64,000 bases of DNA. Origin: Rusavskia elegans. Its lineage: Eukaryota > Ascomycota > Lecanoromycetes > Teloschistales > Teloschistaceae. Below are positions 1-11,100 of this stretch, one piece after another (the stretch's first letter is position 1; each line of letters begins with the position of its first letter). The stretch is taken from NCBI GenBank assembly GCA_011316305.1, contig SAUG01000050.1, positions 62,001 to 126,000 on the forward strand, read 5' to 3'. The translations under genes were made by a program, and so were the position numbers. Under the pieces are notes generated by a model. The model saw only the letters and a list, made by a program, of their open reading frames with translations, was not told the origin of the DNA and searched no databases.

Positions 1-1
1 C

Positions 2-676
2 AGAGAGTACGCTCCACCCGAGACTGTACACTGTCAATTCTACATTACAGCCGCCAAACGAGTAGGACCGAACGGGTTCCCTTTTCCGCCTCCTTCTCCA
101 TCCAGACCGGTGAGCGACCTTGTGCATGGCAAGATCGACAAAGCGTTCCACGGCATTGCCAGCAAGCGGAACAGCGCACTCATCCGCGACGAAGCAGGAG
201 GGGACCCGGAGAAAGAGAGAGAATTAAGACGAGAGAACGAAGACGGCATCTCCGCTCTGCCAGCCCCTACGTTCCTCCCACCACCCAAGAAAGCACACAC
301 TCGGCCCAATAAGCCCGACAAGCTCACCATTCCGGCGGTCAACACGAATCTACACAACGCCAACAACAAGTCATTCGACTTTGGCTTTCCGTCAACACCT
401 ACCATGTTGCAGAAGAACTTGATGCGCTTCGCCTTCTTGCCGACCGCGAATAAGAAGACAGGATGGCATACGGAGTACGGCCGTCCGGATATTCCGTTCA
501 TGCTGAAAGGGCTGGAGCGGGAGTTCGGCAAGCGGACATGTGTCTTCGTGTGCGGGCCACCAAGCATGAGGGTTGATGTGCAACGGTGCGTGGCAAGCAT
601 GCAGCAAAAGGTATGGGGAGGGGGTGAGAATGGGAGGCAGGAAGTGTATATGCACACGGAGAATTACGCGATTTAA
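2..676 (+). CDS. Ferric reductase-like protein, C-terminal part (5' truncated by window edge)
   Basis: Frame 2 is open from the window edge to the TAA at 674-676, so only the last ~224 residues are present. The end carries the NAD(P)H-binding signature of fungal ferric reductase/NADPH-oxidase-type flavocytochromes: a YGRPDIP segment, then VFVCGPPSMRVDV, and a short aromatic tail ending HTENYAI. These enzymes pass electrons from NADPH through FAD to haem and reduce metal ions or oxygen across a membrane. The haem-binding transmembrane part and the FAD motif must lie left of the window. A low-complexity, charged insert (roughly residues 50-120 of the visible part, rich in P, K, E and R) separates the sub-domains, as is common in fungal members. 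The partner metal cannot be told from this fragment. Confidence 0.8.
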   Translation, partial: REYAPPETVHCQFYITAAKRVGPNGFPFPPPSPSRPVSDLVHGKIDKAFHGIASKRNSALIRDEAGGDPEKERELRRENEDGISALPAPTFLPPPKKAHTRPNKPDKLTIPAVNTNLHNANNKSFDFGFPSTPTMLQKNLMRFAFLPTANKKTGWHTEYGRPDIPFMLKGLEREFGKRTCVFVCGPPSMRVDVQRCVASMQQKVWGGGENGRQEVYMHTENYAI

Positions 677-1255
677 TGGGATCCGAGAGGACACTTTCAA
701 CTGTATTATACTGAGCTCCTCGAAGTTGCATATGGGTGGTGCTATCATTCCAGGTGTTTGGAGCGACAGCTGGGGGGTCAAGGTGTGGAATGAATGCGCT
801 ACTGGAGTGGATCGGGGGATCATGTAAATATATTAGCAACGATACCTCTTCTGCTGAGCAGTGCATTCAAATCATAGAATGGTCGTGTAGCTAGCTTATG
901 CTGAGGCTTACTTCAATGATAAAGCCTGTACCTCCGTACCCTCCCGTCCGAGCCGTCCTGTCGAGGTTGGAGATGTTGTGGAATAGGTTTAGCGCAGCGG
1001 TGGTCATATCAATTTGCATCCTTTCAACGGCTCCTTCTTCTTGACTGCCAACTCCTGTCTTTGACTTATTAGCTCAGCTTTGCCAGTAAGCGCCTCGGAA
1101 TCTTTCATATTGTCTCTAGCATCAACACTCTAGCGTCTCAACTGCGCTCTCAATTCTGTCAGACGCACTACTAATTCGCTTGAGCTTGCGGGATCTACGG
1201 ATCGCCGCGGTCCCCGAGATTCTCCATGCCTGACTGGTATTAGTACCGAAGAACC
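677..1255. other. Intergenic, no gene seen
   Basis: The 3' flank of the ferric-reductase-like gene and the promoter side of the Nudix gene. Only short shadow frames occur. I see no repeat or RNA gene. Confidence 0.6.
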
Positions 1256-1753
1256 ATGTCATCTGAGGCCCCCAAAGTCCGCGTCGGCGTTGGGGCCTTC
1301 ATCCTCGAAGCCTCTTCGCAACAGTCTCTTGGAAATCCCCGCTTCTTGATCGGCAAACGCATCAACTCTCACGGTGCCGAAACTTGGGCCACGCCCGGCG
1401 GCCATCTGGAATTTGGCGAGACTCCCGAGATATGTGCCGCCCGCGAGGTACTCGAAGAGACCGGTCTGAAGGTGACGAATTTCCGGTTCTTAACGGCTAC
1501 CAACGACTTGATGCCAGCCGATAACAAGCATTATATCACCCTTTTCGTGGTCTGTGTGCGCGAAAACGATAGAGAGGAGCCTAAGGTTCTGGAGCCGCAT
1601 AAGTGCGAAGCTTGGGAGTGGGCGAGTTGGGAGGACCTATTGAGATGGGTGAAGCAGGAAGCTGAGGCCCAAAGTGGGGTCGTCGAGAAGAAGCTATTCA
1701 CGCCATTGCTGAATCTGGTACGGCAGCGTTCTGGTGTTAAGCTGGTCCTCTAA
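1256..1753 (+). CDS. Nudix hydrolase, NUDT15/MTH2-like
   Basis: Intronless 165-aa gene. A complete Nudix box lies at residues 49-71 (G-x5-E-x7-REVLEETGL), with the catalytic REXXEE glutamates present. The context [12 protein letters not shown] followed by the [16 protein letters not shown] stretch resembles the NUDT15 branch, which removes pyrophosphate from (oxidised or modified) nucleoside triphosphates to sanitise the nucleotide pool. Length is typical for the family. The ATG at 1256 is the first in frame and gives the expected short lead ([10 protein letters not shown]) into strand 1. The likely location is cytosolic, since no targeting signal is visible. The substrate is inferred from family resemblance only. 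Confidence 0.9.
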   Translation: MSSEAPKVRVGVGAFILEASSQQSLGNPRFLIGKRINSHGAETWATPGGHLEFGETPEICAAREVLEETGLKVTNFRFLTATNDLMPADNKHYITLFVVCVRENDREEPKVLEPHKCEAWEWASWEDLLRWVKQEAEAQSGVVEKKLFTPLLNLVRQRSGVKLVL

Positions 1754-2180
1754 GGCCCTGCATGATGCATCTTGTTCCTGATCGCTGTCGCTTCTCGCGC
1801 AATGTTCCGGTTTGAGTCTAGCTTCGGTGAGCTCGACATCCTATTCTCTGACGGATATTGTCACCATATAGGAACGGCTGTCATGCCTGACTTGCCGAGA
1901 CAACTCGGACCAAGCAAAGACTCGACGATCAACCATGTGGACATACTCTCCGGAGTTGTCAAAAAAACCTCCCTGTGCAAAAGTCAGATCTCTATCGCCA
2001 AAGTTCGAATGTGCTTGGGCTAAGAGCGCCTAGATCTATCCGCCAAATGGTTGCTGTACGATGCGGGCTAGAGATCTAGTCACCGCTGACGGTCTGACAA
2101 GACTAGAAACCCAATGAGCCGCTCTGTCACTGAAACTCTTTCGAAAGTCATGTTTTTCAGAAACAACAACCAAGTACAGC
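1754..2180. other. Intergenic between Nudix gene and Zn2Cys6 gene
   Basis: About 430 bp. It holds an 83-codon open frame (1772-2023) with no recognisable motif, which I treat as chance. It should contain the promoter of the following transcription factor gene. Confidence 0.5.
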
Positions 2181-3864
2181 ATGGGCAATATTGGGGGCCG
2201 TAGCAAGGGATGCACCACTTGTCAAAGAAGACGGGTTAAATGCGGTCCATCTCATCAATCCTAAGTACTATTCGGGTAGACGCTTACTGTTCATAGACGA
2301 GCGACATCCGGACTGCAAGCGCTGCGAGAAAGCGTCCGTGAAGTGTGAGGGTTTTCCAGACCCACTACACATCATTCTCGATCGCTCGTGCCTTCGAACG
2401 CTCCAGACAAGGGGGACGTCAGTAAAGCCTAGGGCAGAGGCTCCAAAGTTGAAAGCCCGTCGAAGTCCTAGCCACCAAGATGATTCAGAAGGAAGGCCCT
2501 CAGAATGCAGCATTACCCGAGATTTCTACCCACCTGCTAGAAGATTGAATCTGTCAGCCTTCGAGGAGAATATCCAATCCACCTTCTTTGTCGCCAATGC
2601 TCTTTCCAAGCTAGATTTTGGGCAAAGCGCAATCACGGCAATGTGGGAAACAATGTCTGCTCCAGATGACCCTTCGAAGCGTGCACTTGAAACGGCTCTG
2701 TTCGGTCGCTTCCATCGCCAGCCGGGCATCTGCGAAGCTAGTTCCAGATGGTACGGTAGAGCTTTGGTCAAGCTGTCGGACGATTTACGAACTCCGCAAG
2801 CCCTGTGGTCGACAGCCGTGCTACGGTCAGCCATCATACTTACAATGTATGAGCTGATTGCTGCAACTTCGTCCCATGGGTGGATCCATCATGCGAGCGC
2901 CATCAGCCGTCTTCTTGAAGCCCGGGGCCCATATCGTCACCAATCATTCGAAGAGCGATCACTTCTTGAGGCCGCTCGACCTCTTGTTGTACGCCTTGAT
3001 CCTGTGCGAACTTGCTCGACGCCGCTGACTGTGAGTGATTAGATTGCAAGAGCAGCGGTCGAAGCGAAACGCAGCTTTCTCGAAAGGCCAGACTGGCTCC
3101 AAATCCCATGGGCTCTGAATCTGGACCAGAAGTCTTTACGAGAGAAGCTTGTAGACCTTTCCTGTGTCATTCCTGGCATGATTGAAAACCGTCGAGAGTT
3201 AGCTCGCAGGAAACAAAGCTTAGCGAGTTTGCTCGCAAACCACCCCGGGAGGAAGCATCATTCGCAACAGATCGAACGATACCGCTGCGTAGCCTCGGCG
3301 CTAGTCGTGCGATGTGGACACCTTCTCGACGATGTGAGGACTTGGAAACAAGCTTGGGACAGGCAGAGCAATCCAGTCACCCTATTGCATTTCCCTTCAG
3401 GGACGCCTTCGTACCCGGACTACCCCGAAGATCTTTTTGGCCCTCCTTTATCGTTCTACGATCTCTACGAGGCCAATCATGTCTCCATGTACTACCAGGT
3501 CCTCACCAGCTTGCTGCGATTGACGTACGAATGCCACTACGAAGCATCTCCAGCGGCTAGCGAGACGGCAGACCATGCCATCGACAGCAGTCTCTTTCTC
3601 AAGCCGGGCATCGACTTACCGCTAACCGATCACGACGAGTTACTCGTAGAGCGTCGGAAATGTGCTATTGAAGTCTGCCGTTCCGTTCCATATCACCTTT
3701 CAACCGAACTTCACGGATGCGGAGGTGCGTATGTCATCATGCTTCCCTTGCTGATGGCGAGGCCAATCTTCCGACCGCAAACGGAAGAAGCAAAATACAT
3801 CGATCGGGTATTGACTCACCTCGCTGGGACATGGGGCAATCAAACGCCTCAATGGTTTGGATAA
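2181..3864 (+). CDS. Zn2Cys6 fungal transcription factor
   Basis: Three-exon model: 2181-2244, 2297-2988, 3043-3864, about 525 aa. The first exon gives GCTTCQRRRVKC. Removing a 52 nt intron (2245-2296) joins it to DERHPDCKRCEKASVKCEGF, completing a six-cysteine binuclear cluster at the N-terminus (CxxCx6Cx6CxxCx6C). Intron 2 (2989-3042, GTACGC...TTAG) removes an in-frame TAG and restores the helical stretch RAAVEAKRSFLERPDW seen in the fungal-specific regulatory region. The middle and C-terminal part is the usual poorly conserved helical domain. It should act as a nuclear DNA-binding regulator with unknown target. The 3' end is less certain: a GT-AG intron near 3855 could replace the last residues. 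No metabolic cluster lies nearby to suggest a target pathway. Confidence 0.82.
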
Positions 3865-6800
3865 ATTTGCTGCACCCATGGGTGGGAGCGCCTAGGAACT
3901 TCTAGAAAAGACTGGTGACTGAGCTCGATACTCATGTGCATTGTGGATGTGGCAAAAGAGATCTCATTAACCATTCGAGGGTCGAAAGTTGTACGCCGAA
4001 TACAATTTCGCGGATTGCTCCAGGCCACTAGACTGCTTCGTGGGTTGGATAGATGGCTGCTGCCAGTTACCCCCTAAGTCGAAAACCCTCGTTGATACTT
4101 ATATCTTTCGCCTGTCCACTCTCCGTCAAGTTTGTTCATAGGCGTCAAAAATCAATTGCGATCAGCCTGCGGTTGTGGAGAACACCTCATCTCTCTCTGC
4201 ACCAGCCGATGCCATCGATTTCTCTGGAGGAAACGTGCTTACGCAGCGTCCGTACTGTAAAAGGCCGTTGATTTCTCTTGTGATCTTGCCACGTACCATG
4301 AAGAGGGATAGGTACAGAAGTCTTTGGTGCTCTGATCAGCAGAATGGATGTCATCTCAATCACGTATATCACGCTGATTATCCATTTCATCTCTCAGCGC
4401 CGTACCTCACTTCATACCCCATTGATCGCTGTAATCGTCGATTCCGTAACCCTTCCTGACATGTACGGATTCTCCCCTACTGCGCTTTTCTCGAACCCTC
4501 TCGATTTCTAGCCGTGGCCAGAAAGCTCAGCCTCTGCATTAATGTCCGCCACAAGCCTTCTGGGTGCGATGGTAGCTGGCTCTTCGCTCCCAATACCCGT
4601 CAATCTACGCCGTTTTTTGGGTCAATGCGTTGTATTCAGATACACGCTCCTTTGAGAATACAATTGCAGAAAATTAGATAGTTCACAAGTGCTAAAGAAT
4701 CCATGTGCATGCAGGCCGAAAAATCCTATCATTCTACAAGTGTGAGCGCCGAGGCCTAGGGCAAGGAATGGCACACCCAATCAGGACATCTTGAAACAGA
4801 TGTAAATGTGCCGTCGAGCACTGCTCATAAAATATTGCGGTTGGGAAAAGGCAAAATTGCCCGTTCTCTGCCTAGCCCTATGTCTGTTAAAAATTCTACT
4901 TCCATACATATCTGATAACATCCACTCCATCACTACAACGAAACAGAATTGAAAAGCAAATTTAAAAAAACCAAGAAAAAGGTCCGGTGACAGGCTCAAC
5001 AGGGTCTTGTAGTAGCGGAGTGCTGTATTAGCCCCCCATATTTGTGACTCCCTCGGATGAAGTTTTATAGTTTCGGTATGTCGACTGGCTGCCAGACAAC
5101 TCACCCAGACAGACGAAGATGGGACAAAATCAATTTAGTATCTGTAACCTAAACTTTTGACCAGCTCCAGAACATTATTGATATCTTCATACTGCCAATA
5201 TTTCCAAGTCTTGCGCAAATGGAAATGTTGTGTTTGCCGCGTACCATGTGGGATACCTTATCGTCGTCAGCTCTAGCAAGTAGCAGTATTTTCCATCAAC
5301 CATGTTTCTTCTCTGGCGCTATCAACCATGCCACCCTTTTTGAAAGATGGACCTTTTTCTACCTGTGCTCTTTGGTTCAGCATAGCTGTATAAGCTGACC
5401 GTCATGACATAGCTACACTCACACTTCTGATGTGATCCAACGTTTCCATCCGTGTCGGAAGTATCAATAAGCTGGTTAATCCCATGTTGCCGAGGAAACT
5501 CATTCATGAGCGACGGATGCGAAAGATATGAAGCTTCTCCATGGCGACTATAATGTTAATCAGAGTGTATACGTGACTTTATTTGGGGCCCCGTCCGATG
5601 ATTTCCTCAGTGCGCTTCGCGGCGAAAAAGCATGTATGTAGATGCTGAATCCTCGTTGCTGTCCACAGTCAGTGAGGTAGAATACGATTTCCATTCGACC
5701 GTGCAAATTCTAAGATAAATGACTCCGCGATCAAACGTAGACAGTAATATCATGAAGATATCGATGCATACTGCATTGGAGGAACGGATCTATGAAAGGA
5801 TATTTTGTAGGCTGTATCTTTGACGAGATAGGCGCCCGATAGCTAGATAGAATAGTACAGAAGGGTAGAAACGATATAGAAAAGGGAAAGGAGGCTATAG
5901 GATAATCTGCTGGAAACCCCTAATGGGACGTATATGCAGTAGCCCTGACTTTGTAACCATACGAGGTTCCCGACGTTCCACTATCTCTGTGGACGCGCTG
6001 ATAGAAGGATAAGAGATTGTGAATGATGCGCTAGACTTAGGTTTCTCGAAGCGTGCTCGAGAAGGTGTGGGCGAATGAAGCTATTTACTGTAGGAAGTTA
6101 TGCTGAACGGAGCCTATCGATATTACTCGTTTTTCGATCGGCCTCCTGGGAACAAAAGGGAAGAGGTTATTTGATTGGGATTGTGCGGATCTTAGCAGGG
6201 GAGAATAGCTTCGATGAGTGAGAGAGAAGAGCCTCTGGCATGTGATAAAGCCGGGTACACATGATACCGAATGCGATAGATGTGGCAAGTACATCTTACC
6301 CAAGTGATCTCGCTATACCTGCGCTCGGTCGAGGTTTCGAAGCTGGCAAGCCGAGACTTCGATACCTCGACTCAGACGTAGATCAGACATCGTGCTGACT
6401 TTACACCAAGACGAATGTAGAGCCCGACGGCGGGCCTCTTTTCCGGAACGTGAATGCTCAAGATCACCGATGGTGGGGGTTCTACATGGAGTACTCAACA
6501 CAGATAGCCAATGAATCTGGAAAAGAGAGACGGGATGCACGATCAACAGACAAAATGAACGCGACCAAATGCGTTGCTTCTCTTAAGATGCAATCCAACT
6601 TCAGATCTAACTTACTTGCCTTGAGTGTGACAATGCACGGCCTCTTGTCTCGAAGCGTGTCCGTCTAAGATTTTTCGCTGCTCTGCTACTATGTGTCGCA
6701 CCTCGAAGCCATGCTCTGGGGAGCGGGAAGCTAAGAGACATACTCCAAGCGATGCACCAAAATGTTCAAAGCACGAGGGGAAAGAGGAAAGCTCGAAAGA

Positions 6801-7000
6801 CGCATCGGTAGGCAGACACAACGATTGTAGAGGATTTCCTGGGCTTACAATCCATGGCAGCACTCTTCGGCTCGTACTGCAGTTCCACCTTCAAGACAAG
6901 TTTCCAAAACGCGAAACCTCGTGCAGTCCACCAGCAACGCACAGATCGCAAAGAAAGTTGTGTCCGATCATTCGGTAGATACGCGTGCCCGTCAAAGAAA
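3865..7000. other. Gene-poor stretch (~3.1 kb), no supported gene
   Basis: Only short scattered open frames (60-107 codons) on both strands, none with a recognisable domain, splice-connected partner or bias towards coding. Composition is ordinary, so it is not RIP-saturated. No inverted or tandem repeat was noticed by eye. Part of 6400-7000 may hold the leader and first exon of the next gene. Confidence 0.5.
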
Positions 7001-7020
7001 ATCATGGGACTCACAATTGA

Positions 7021-8439
7021 TTGCAGGCTGCCAGAGTTCCATTGCCACGTCGAAGGCCAAGGAAACAACCTAGGCAACAAAACCTTTCTGCAGGACACCA
7101 AGTACAAAACGTTGTCCAAGGTCGTGGTCAGGATTTCTTCCCGTTTGAAAAGCTCCCAGGGGAGATTCGTAGCATCATGTATCGCTACTGGCTCCGCTGT
7201 GACCGTGTAGACAGGATCACGGTACAACGATATCGAAACGATCGCGCCGCAGTACACCAACCATGGCGTAAGCAGTATCAATTCACGCTGGGCATCCTGC
7301 GCGTCAACCGGCAAACTTATCACGAAGCTATAGACGTGCTGTACCGGGAAAACCAATGGGTGCTCTACTGTGAAACACTCGGTTTGCTCCGCCAAAACCT
7401 CAGCGACGTTTGCTTTCCTTTGATTCGATTGAGGGATCCTCAGGTTTTCGGACAGTCGAATAGCAAGCTTGACCCTGAATTGAAGGTCAGGACCGAATAC
7501 AATCCCACCGATGGAAGGATTGTACCCTGGCTCGTTGTCAGCCGCGCAAATGCCGCTGAAGTCTCCCGTTTCATTCTGACTGATAAAACCTACCTCCGTG
7601 CAAATCACCACCTGACCTTCAATGTTGTCGATTCGAACAGAGAGCCCTCTTTTGTGTCTGTTTTCGACGACTTACATGGCATGGCCTTCGTTAGGGCTGC
7701 CGGCTTGTTGGATAAGGGCACCCTTACTGAGCTGCTTGGTTCAATGAGGTCGAAACGCCAAACTCCCCAACAATGGATCTCATACGGTAAAGCTTGGCTT
7801 TCGCGAGGTGACATGAATGTTGAGGAGTTCACCAGACGTGGTAAGGAGGGCGTGACAAAGAGATACGAGGCCGCAATGGATTCCTTTGAACACGGTTGGC
7901 GGGAGACGCTGGTAGCACTCCACAGGATCGAAAGCGGAGGTCTTGTATGTGGAGCGAGCGAGAAGAAAGAGCTGCTTGACTTGCAAATCCGCTTTGCGCA
8001 CACTACCTCCAAGCACTGTGCTCACGACTCAGATCGGGATGTGCGACACGTTCTGGTGACACGAGCCTCTCTCTATCATTTTCTCGAAAACGCCTCCACG
8101 ACCATAGAAGTCGAAGACCTCCTCCAAGTTTTCTTGAACATGGCGCGCGGTGGTTTGGATTCGCGAGACCATCCACTCGCACTTTATGCGTTAGCTGAAG
8201 CCCTGAGCTTGCGGCCCGGACATCCGGAGACGCACGAGCTCCTGACAGAGCTTGATGGTTCTGTTGACAAGTCATGGCGCAGTACCGCTTTCGGGGTACA
8301 GAGTCTTTTCAACAACCTTCTGAGCAGCGATCCTCATCAGAAATCATCCTGGTCGTTGGTCCAGCCCACCAGCAATAACTTCGTGGCCGATGCAAAGCAA
8401 ACCTTGAAGGGCGATATTTTCGAAGTTGTACATATCTGA
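7021..8439 (+). CDS. LPxEIR/2EXR-like fungal protein (paralogue of the 35149 gene), N-terminus unresolved
   Basis: One long frame ends at 8437-8439. The coding body starts with FEKLPGEIRSIMYRYWL, followed by LGILRVNRQTYHEAIDVLY and NQWV. This is the F-box/2EXR-like opening of a large, functionally uncharacterised fungal family. The frame has no upstream ATG before the motif, so a short first exon is needed. ATG 7004 spliced from 7049 to 7132 keeps frame, but its GTCGAA donor is weak. The C-terminal half is helical and TPR-like (ASLYHFLENAS...ARGGLDSRDHPLALYALAEAL). The 35149-36534 gene shares motif order, spacing and the NQW landmark. Molecular role unknown; protein-protein adaptor is a guess. 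Confidence 0.65.
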   Translation: MQAARVPLPRRRPRKQPRQQNLSAGHQVQNVVQGRGQDFFPFEKLPGEIRSIMYRYWLRCDRVDRITVQRYRNDRAAVHQPWRKQYQFTLGILRVNRQTYHEAIDVLYRENQWVLYCETLGLLRQNLSDVCFPLIRLRDPQVFGQSNSKLDPELKVRTEYNPTDGRIVPWLVVSRANAAEVSRFILTDKTYLRANHHLTFNVVDSNREPSFVSVFDDLHGMAFVRAAGLLDKGTLTELLGSMRSKRQTPQQWISYGKAWLSRGDMNVEEFTRRGKEGVTKRYEAAMDSFEHGWRETLVALHRIESGGLVCGASEKKELLDLQIRFAHTTSKHCAHDSDRDVRHVLVTRASLYHFLENASTTIEVEDLLQVFLNMARGGLDSRDHPLALYALAEALSLRPGHPETHELLTELDGSVDKSWRSTAFGVQSLFNNLLSSDPHQKSSWSLVQPTSNNFVADAKQTLKGDIFEVVHI

Positions 8440-8881
8440 TGACAATGGGCAGTGGGGTGGGCAACAGCCGCCTGAGAAGGAGGTTCTAGCCTAAAGACTA
8501 CATGTGAGGGGAGCGTGAATGATGGCGACGGGCCAGGTTAAGGGCATGTGGATTTTGAGATTGACGACATATATGGCCAGACGAAGATCAGGAGATGTGA
8601 GCAAAATGGCATCCCATATGCTTCCAATACAAAAAGCCCTCAAAGTAGAATTGAATCGCAGGTGCTGTGGCATTGAACATGCGCCCGAGAAATGGACATC
8701 AATTTAGACGTGAGAATCGTGAATTGAATCAAAGAGTCTAGTAATGGTGATAATGCTGGCAAAAATTGCCTCCAGCCGTATTCGAACGCGCGACCTCCAA
8801 AAGATAGAAGAGGAATTAGTAATTCTTGCAATGATGGAGAGAAGACGTACCTGTGTTGACTGAATGATTGCAAGGCGACGG

Positions 8882-8931
8882 TGATGCTGGTCTGAAAGCA
8901 GGGAAGCAGGACAAATTAGAAGTCTGAGACT
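8882..8931. repeat. 50 bp direct repeat, copy A (with adjoining block 9041-9082)
   Basis: Positions 8882-8931 match 9193-9242 with two substitutions. After this block, copy A carries about 100 bp not present in copy B, and then similarity resumes weakly (9041-9082 versus 9249-9290, both ending AACATGTTGA). The extra segment contains a 7 bp inverted repeat AAAGGTC/GACCTTT around a TTCGA-type loop. Confidence 0.75.
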
Positions 8932-9192
8932 TCCGATCCCCCGAAAGGTCTCGAACGGCGACCTTTACTGGAACTTTAATGGCAAGGACTTGAAGCTTCG
9001 ATGTGCCTTCGGGTGGAGCCATTTACCACTGCACCACTGGTTCCCGCCAGTTATTTTACTGTTTATTGCACTAACATGTTGATATACCTGCAATAAATAC
9101 AACAGTAAAAGTAGCAGGGGTATTAGTGATTCTCGGTGATTGCGGGTAGAAACTCACAGATTCTTTTGGATGAGGGCCACACGTGAACCCAA

Positions 9193-9242
9193 TGATGCTG
9201 GTATGAAAGCAGGGAAGCAGGACAAATTAGAAGCCTGAGACT
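9193..9242. repeat. 50 bp direct repeat, copy B (with adjoining block 9249-9290)
   Basis: Second copy of the block at 8882-8931, 48/50 identical by eye, followed directly by the block that is displaced in copy A. Confidence 0.75.
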
Positions 9243-10031
9243 GCACTGTTCCCCGCCAATTTAATTGCTTCTTATTCCACAACATGTTGACTTCCAAATG
9301 TCGCAACCGGAGCTGATGATTGTTTCCTCACGTCGCAACGTTGTTCGTGACGATGATGCTCCGCCGGCGTTTTGTGCTTCCACATGCAAGATGCGATATT
9401 GGCCACCGAGACAGTGTCAAAATTGGGGACAATTTCTCCTGCCCTGCAAATATTTTGCGCCTTCCCACCATCTCGAGGAGACAACGCGCAACAAAGCACT
9501 AAGAGGAGCAGCACGTGTGTTCCAGAAGGCATACGTTCGCATTATATGAAAATCAGGAATGAGCGATTTTTTCATTGTCTTCGACCATTGCTCCTGCGTG
9601 AAGATACGTCCGCAGGGAACGCATCAAGCGATGCCGACTTTGACCCCTGGATGGGCATGTGTCATGAACTCTGCGGCAGGACACATATCTCCATCCTGTG
9701 CTTGAGATGGTGAATCATGATGTGGATCCCCAAGGATGTTGACTGCCAGGAAAATGTGATTACTTGGATGGAAGCAACATGAAGTCGGCCTCAACTACGC
9801 GGCTGCTAGCGCGACAAGCGCCCTGCTAGCAACAGATCGACAATGAGAAAACCACGGGGGAATTGCGACACAATTTTTAATCGCAAAGCGACCAACAACC
9901 AGCAAGTACACTGAAAGTCATCAGGGAGGTTCGAGGACGCCGGCTTACTAAGCAAAGTTCAAGAGTCCCGGTCTGGGTCATTTTTGCGCGTAGTTCCCTG
10001 CACAGATCGACCTTGTTATTCACGGCATGAT

Positions 10032-10868
10032 CTACTTCCCTCTCGATTGAGTCCGCAGATGATCATTCACCCCCAGATCTCTCCACACAACCCTTGCACC
10101 GTCCGGCTTCAACCTCCGATAGTACCCCTGCAGCACCTCTTTACTGACTTTAAACCCCCTTCTAACGTACCATTGTAGCGCCACCTCATTCTCTTCCCAA
10201 ACATGTGCATATACTGATGTCGTTCCCGCATAACATTGCTCCCTACATAATGTCGTAACAATTACCTCTAAGAGCGCTGCAGCGATTCCCTTAGAACGGT
10301 ACGGTGATAGAAGTGCAAGTGTCTGGATGTAGCAGTAGCTACTGGTTTCGGTCAACTTGTCCGAGGTGTTCGATGATGTGGGTTGAGAGGGGTGGAAAGG
10401 CAGCTGTTCGATGCGGCATTGGATGCCGCCAACAACAGTGCGTAAAGCATCCTTCTGCTGTGCGCTGGTTGGTGTCGAGAACGTGTTCCGAGAAGAAGTA
10501 GCGTCTTTGGGTTTGGCTTCCACATTTGAAGAGGCTTCATCCCGCTTTCTCTTCACCGATGGGGTCTCCTCATGCCATGTCGCGACTCTAGCGAGAGAAG
10601 AAGACGTAGCATTAGCAACAGATTCGGCAAAGAATTTGTCAGGATAGCGTATTGGTAGGAGGAGACCTAAGAGGCGTCGGAAAGAGGGCACAGTCGCGGG
10701 GGTGATGGGCTCGATGGCAACACTAGACGGAAGACAGAGGCTCTCTGTCGCAGCTGTTGGAACCCCGAACGCGGAGTGAGAGGAAGCTTGGCCATGATCT
10801 TGCTCTGGAAATGAGCTCAGTTGGCTGCCATCTGTAGTTTTGTCAAAGCATGTCTGCAAACCTGACAT
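10032..10868 (-). CDS. GNAT N-acetyltransferase, NAA50-like
   Basis: Intronless 278-aa gene. The N-terminal part of the domain has the NAA50 signature PATVPSFRRLLGLLLPIRYP followed by DKFF. The acetyl-CoA site is LLSPYRSKGIAAALLE (R-x-x-G-x-A, as in the GNAT Q/RxxGxG/A loop). Then come VYAHVWEENEVALQWYVRRGF and YYRRLKPDGARVV, the substrate-binding end of the family. NAA50 enzymes acetylate N-terminal Met and associate with the NatA complex at the ribosome. A Ser/Thr/Lys-rich insert (about residues 95-150) lengthens this protein beyond the ~170 aa animal enzyme. The ATG at 10868 is the first in frame. The promoter side faces a RIP-mutated transposon whose edge is 66 bp away. Confidence 0.85.
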   Translation of the reverse strand: MSGLQTCFDKTTDGSQLSSFPEQDHGQASSHSAFGVPTAATESLCLPSSVAIEPITPATVPSFRRLLGLLLPIRYPDKFFAESVANATSSSLARVATWHEETPSVKRKRDEASSNVEAKPKDATSSRNTFSTPTSAQQKDALRTVVGGIQCRIEQLPFHPSQPTSSNTSDKLTETSSYCYIQTLALLSPYRSKGIAAALLEVIVTTLCREQCYAGTTSVYAHVWEENEVALQWYVRRGFKVSKEVLQGYYRRLKPDGARVVWRDLGVNDHLRTQSRGK

Positions 10869-10934
10869 TTGTTCGTGGTTTTATCTGCAGAAGAGGAGGC
10901 TGACGGAATACAGTCTGCTAAGTGCGGCTACCTA

Positions 10935-11100
10935 CAGTCGTATTCAAAACCCTGAAGTTCCGGGCGAGGGCGGAGGACCTAGGGTCGATTTATTAGCGAA
11001 CTATACTAAAATTAACTATAAATCCTAACCTAAATTCTATAGCTATAGAAATTATAATTTATATATCTAATTTAGCTAAATTAAAACTCGCGATAGTATT
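10935..11100 (+). repeat. Left terminal inverted repeat, ~166 bp
   Basis: Near-identical reverse complement of 14450-14615. Differences are mostly C/T or G/A transitions. The outer ~50 bp stays GC-rich (CCGGGCGAGGGCGG), while the inner part is AT-saturated. Confidence 0.92.

Larger units (their letters stand above)
8440..10031. other. Intergenic with degenerate repeats and B-box-like motifs
   Basis: About 1.6 kb without a supported gene. It holds a 50 bp duplicated block (see repeats) and two minus-strand segments resembling the 3' part of tRNAs (TTCGA loops near 8780-8800 and 8948-8965). Neither folds by hand into a full tRNA. Short frames at 9265-9713 show no domain. Confidence 0.5.

Noticed and set aside
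8765..8800. tRNA-like 3' half on the minus strand (TTCGAAT loop, followed by a T run)
   Set aside because: The matching 5' acceptor strand is absent at a suitable distance; the closest partner is ~245 bp away with a mismatch.
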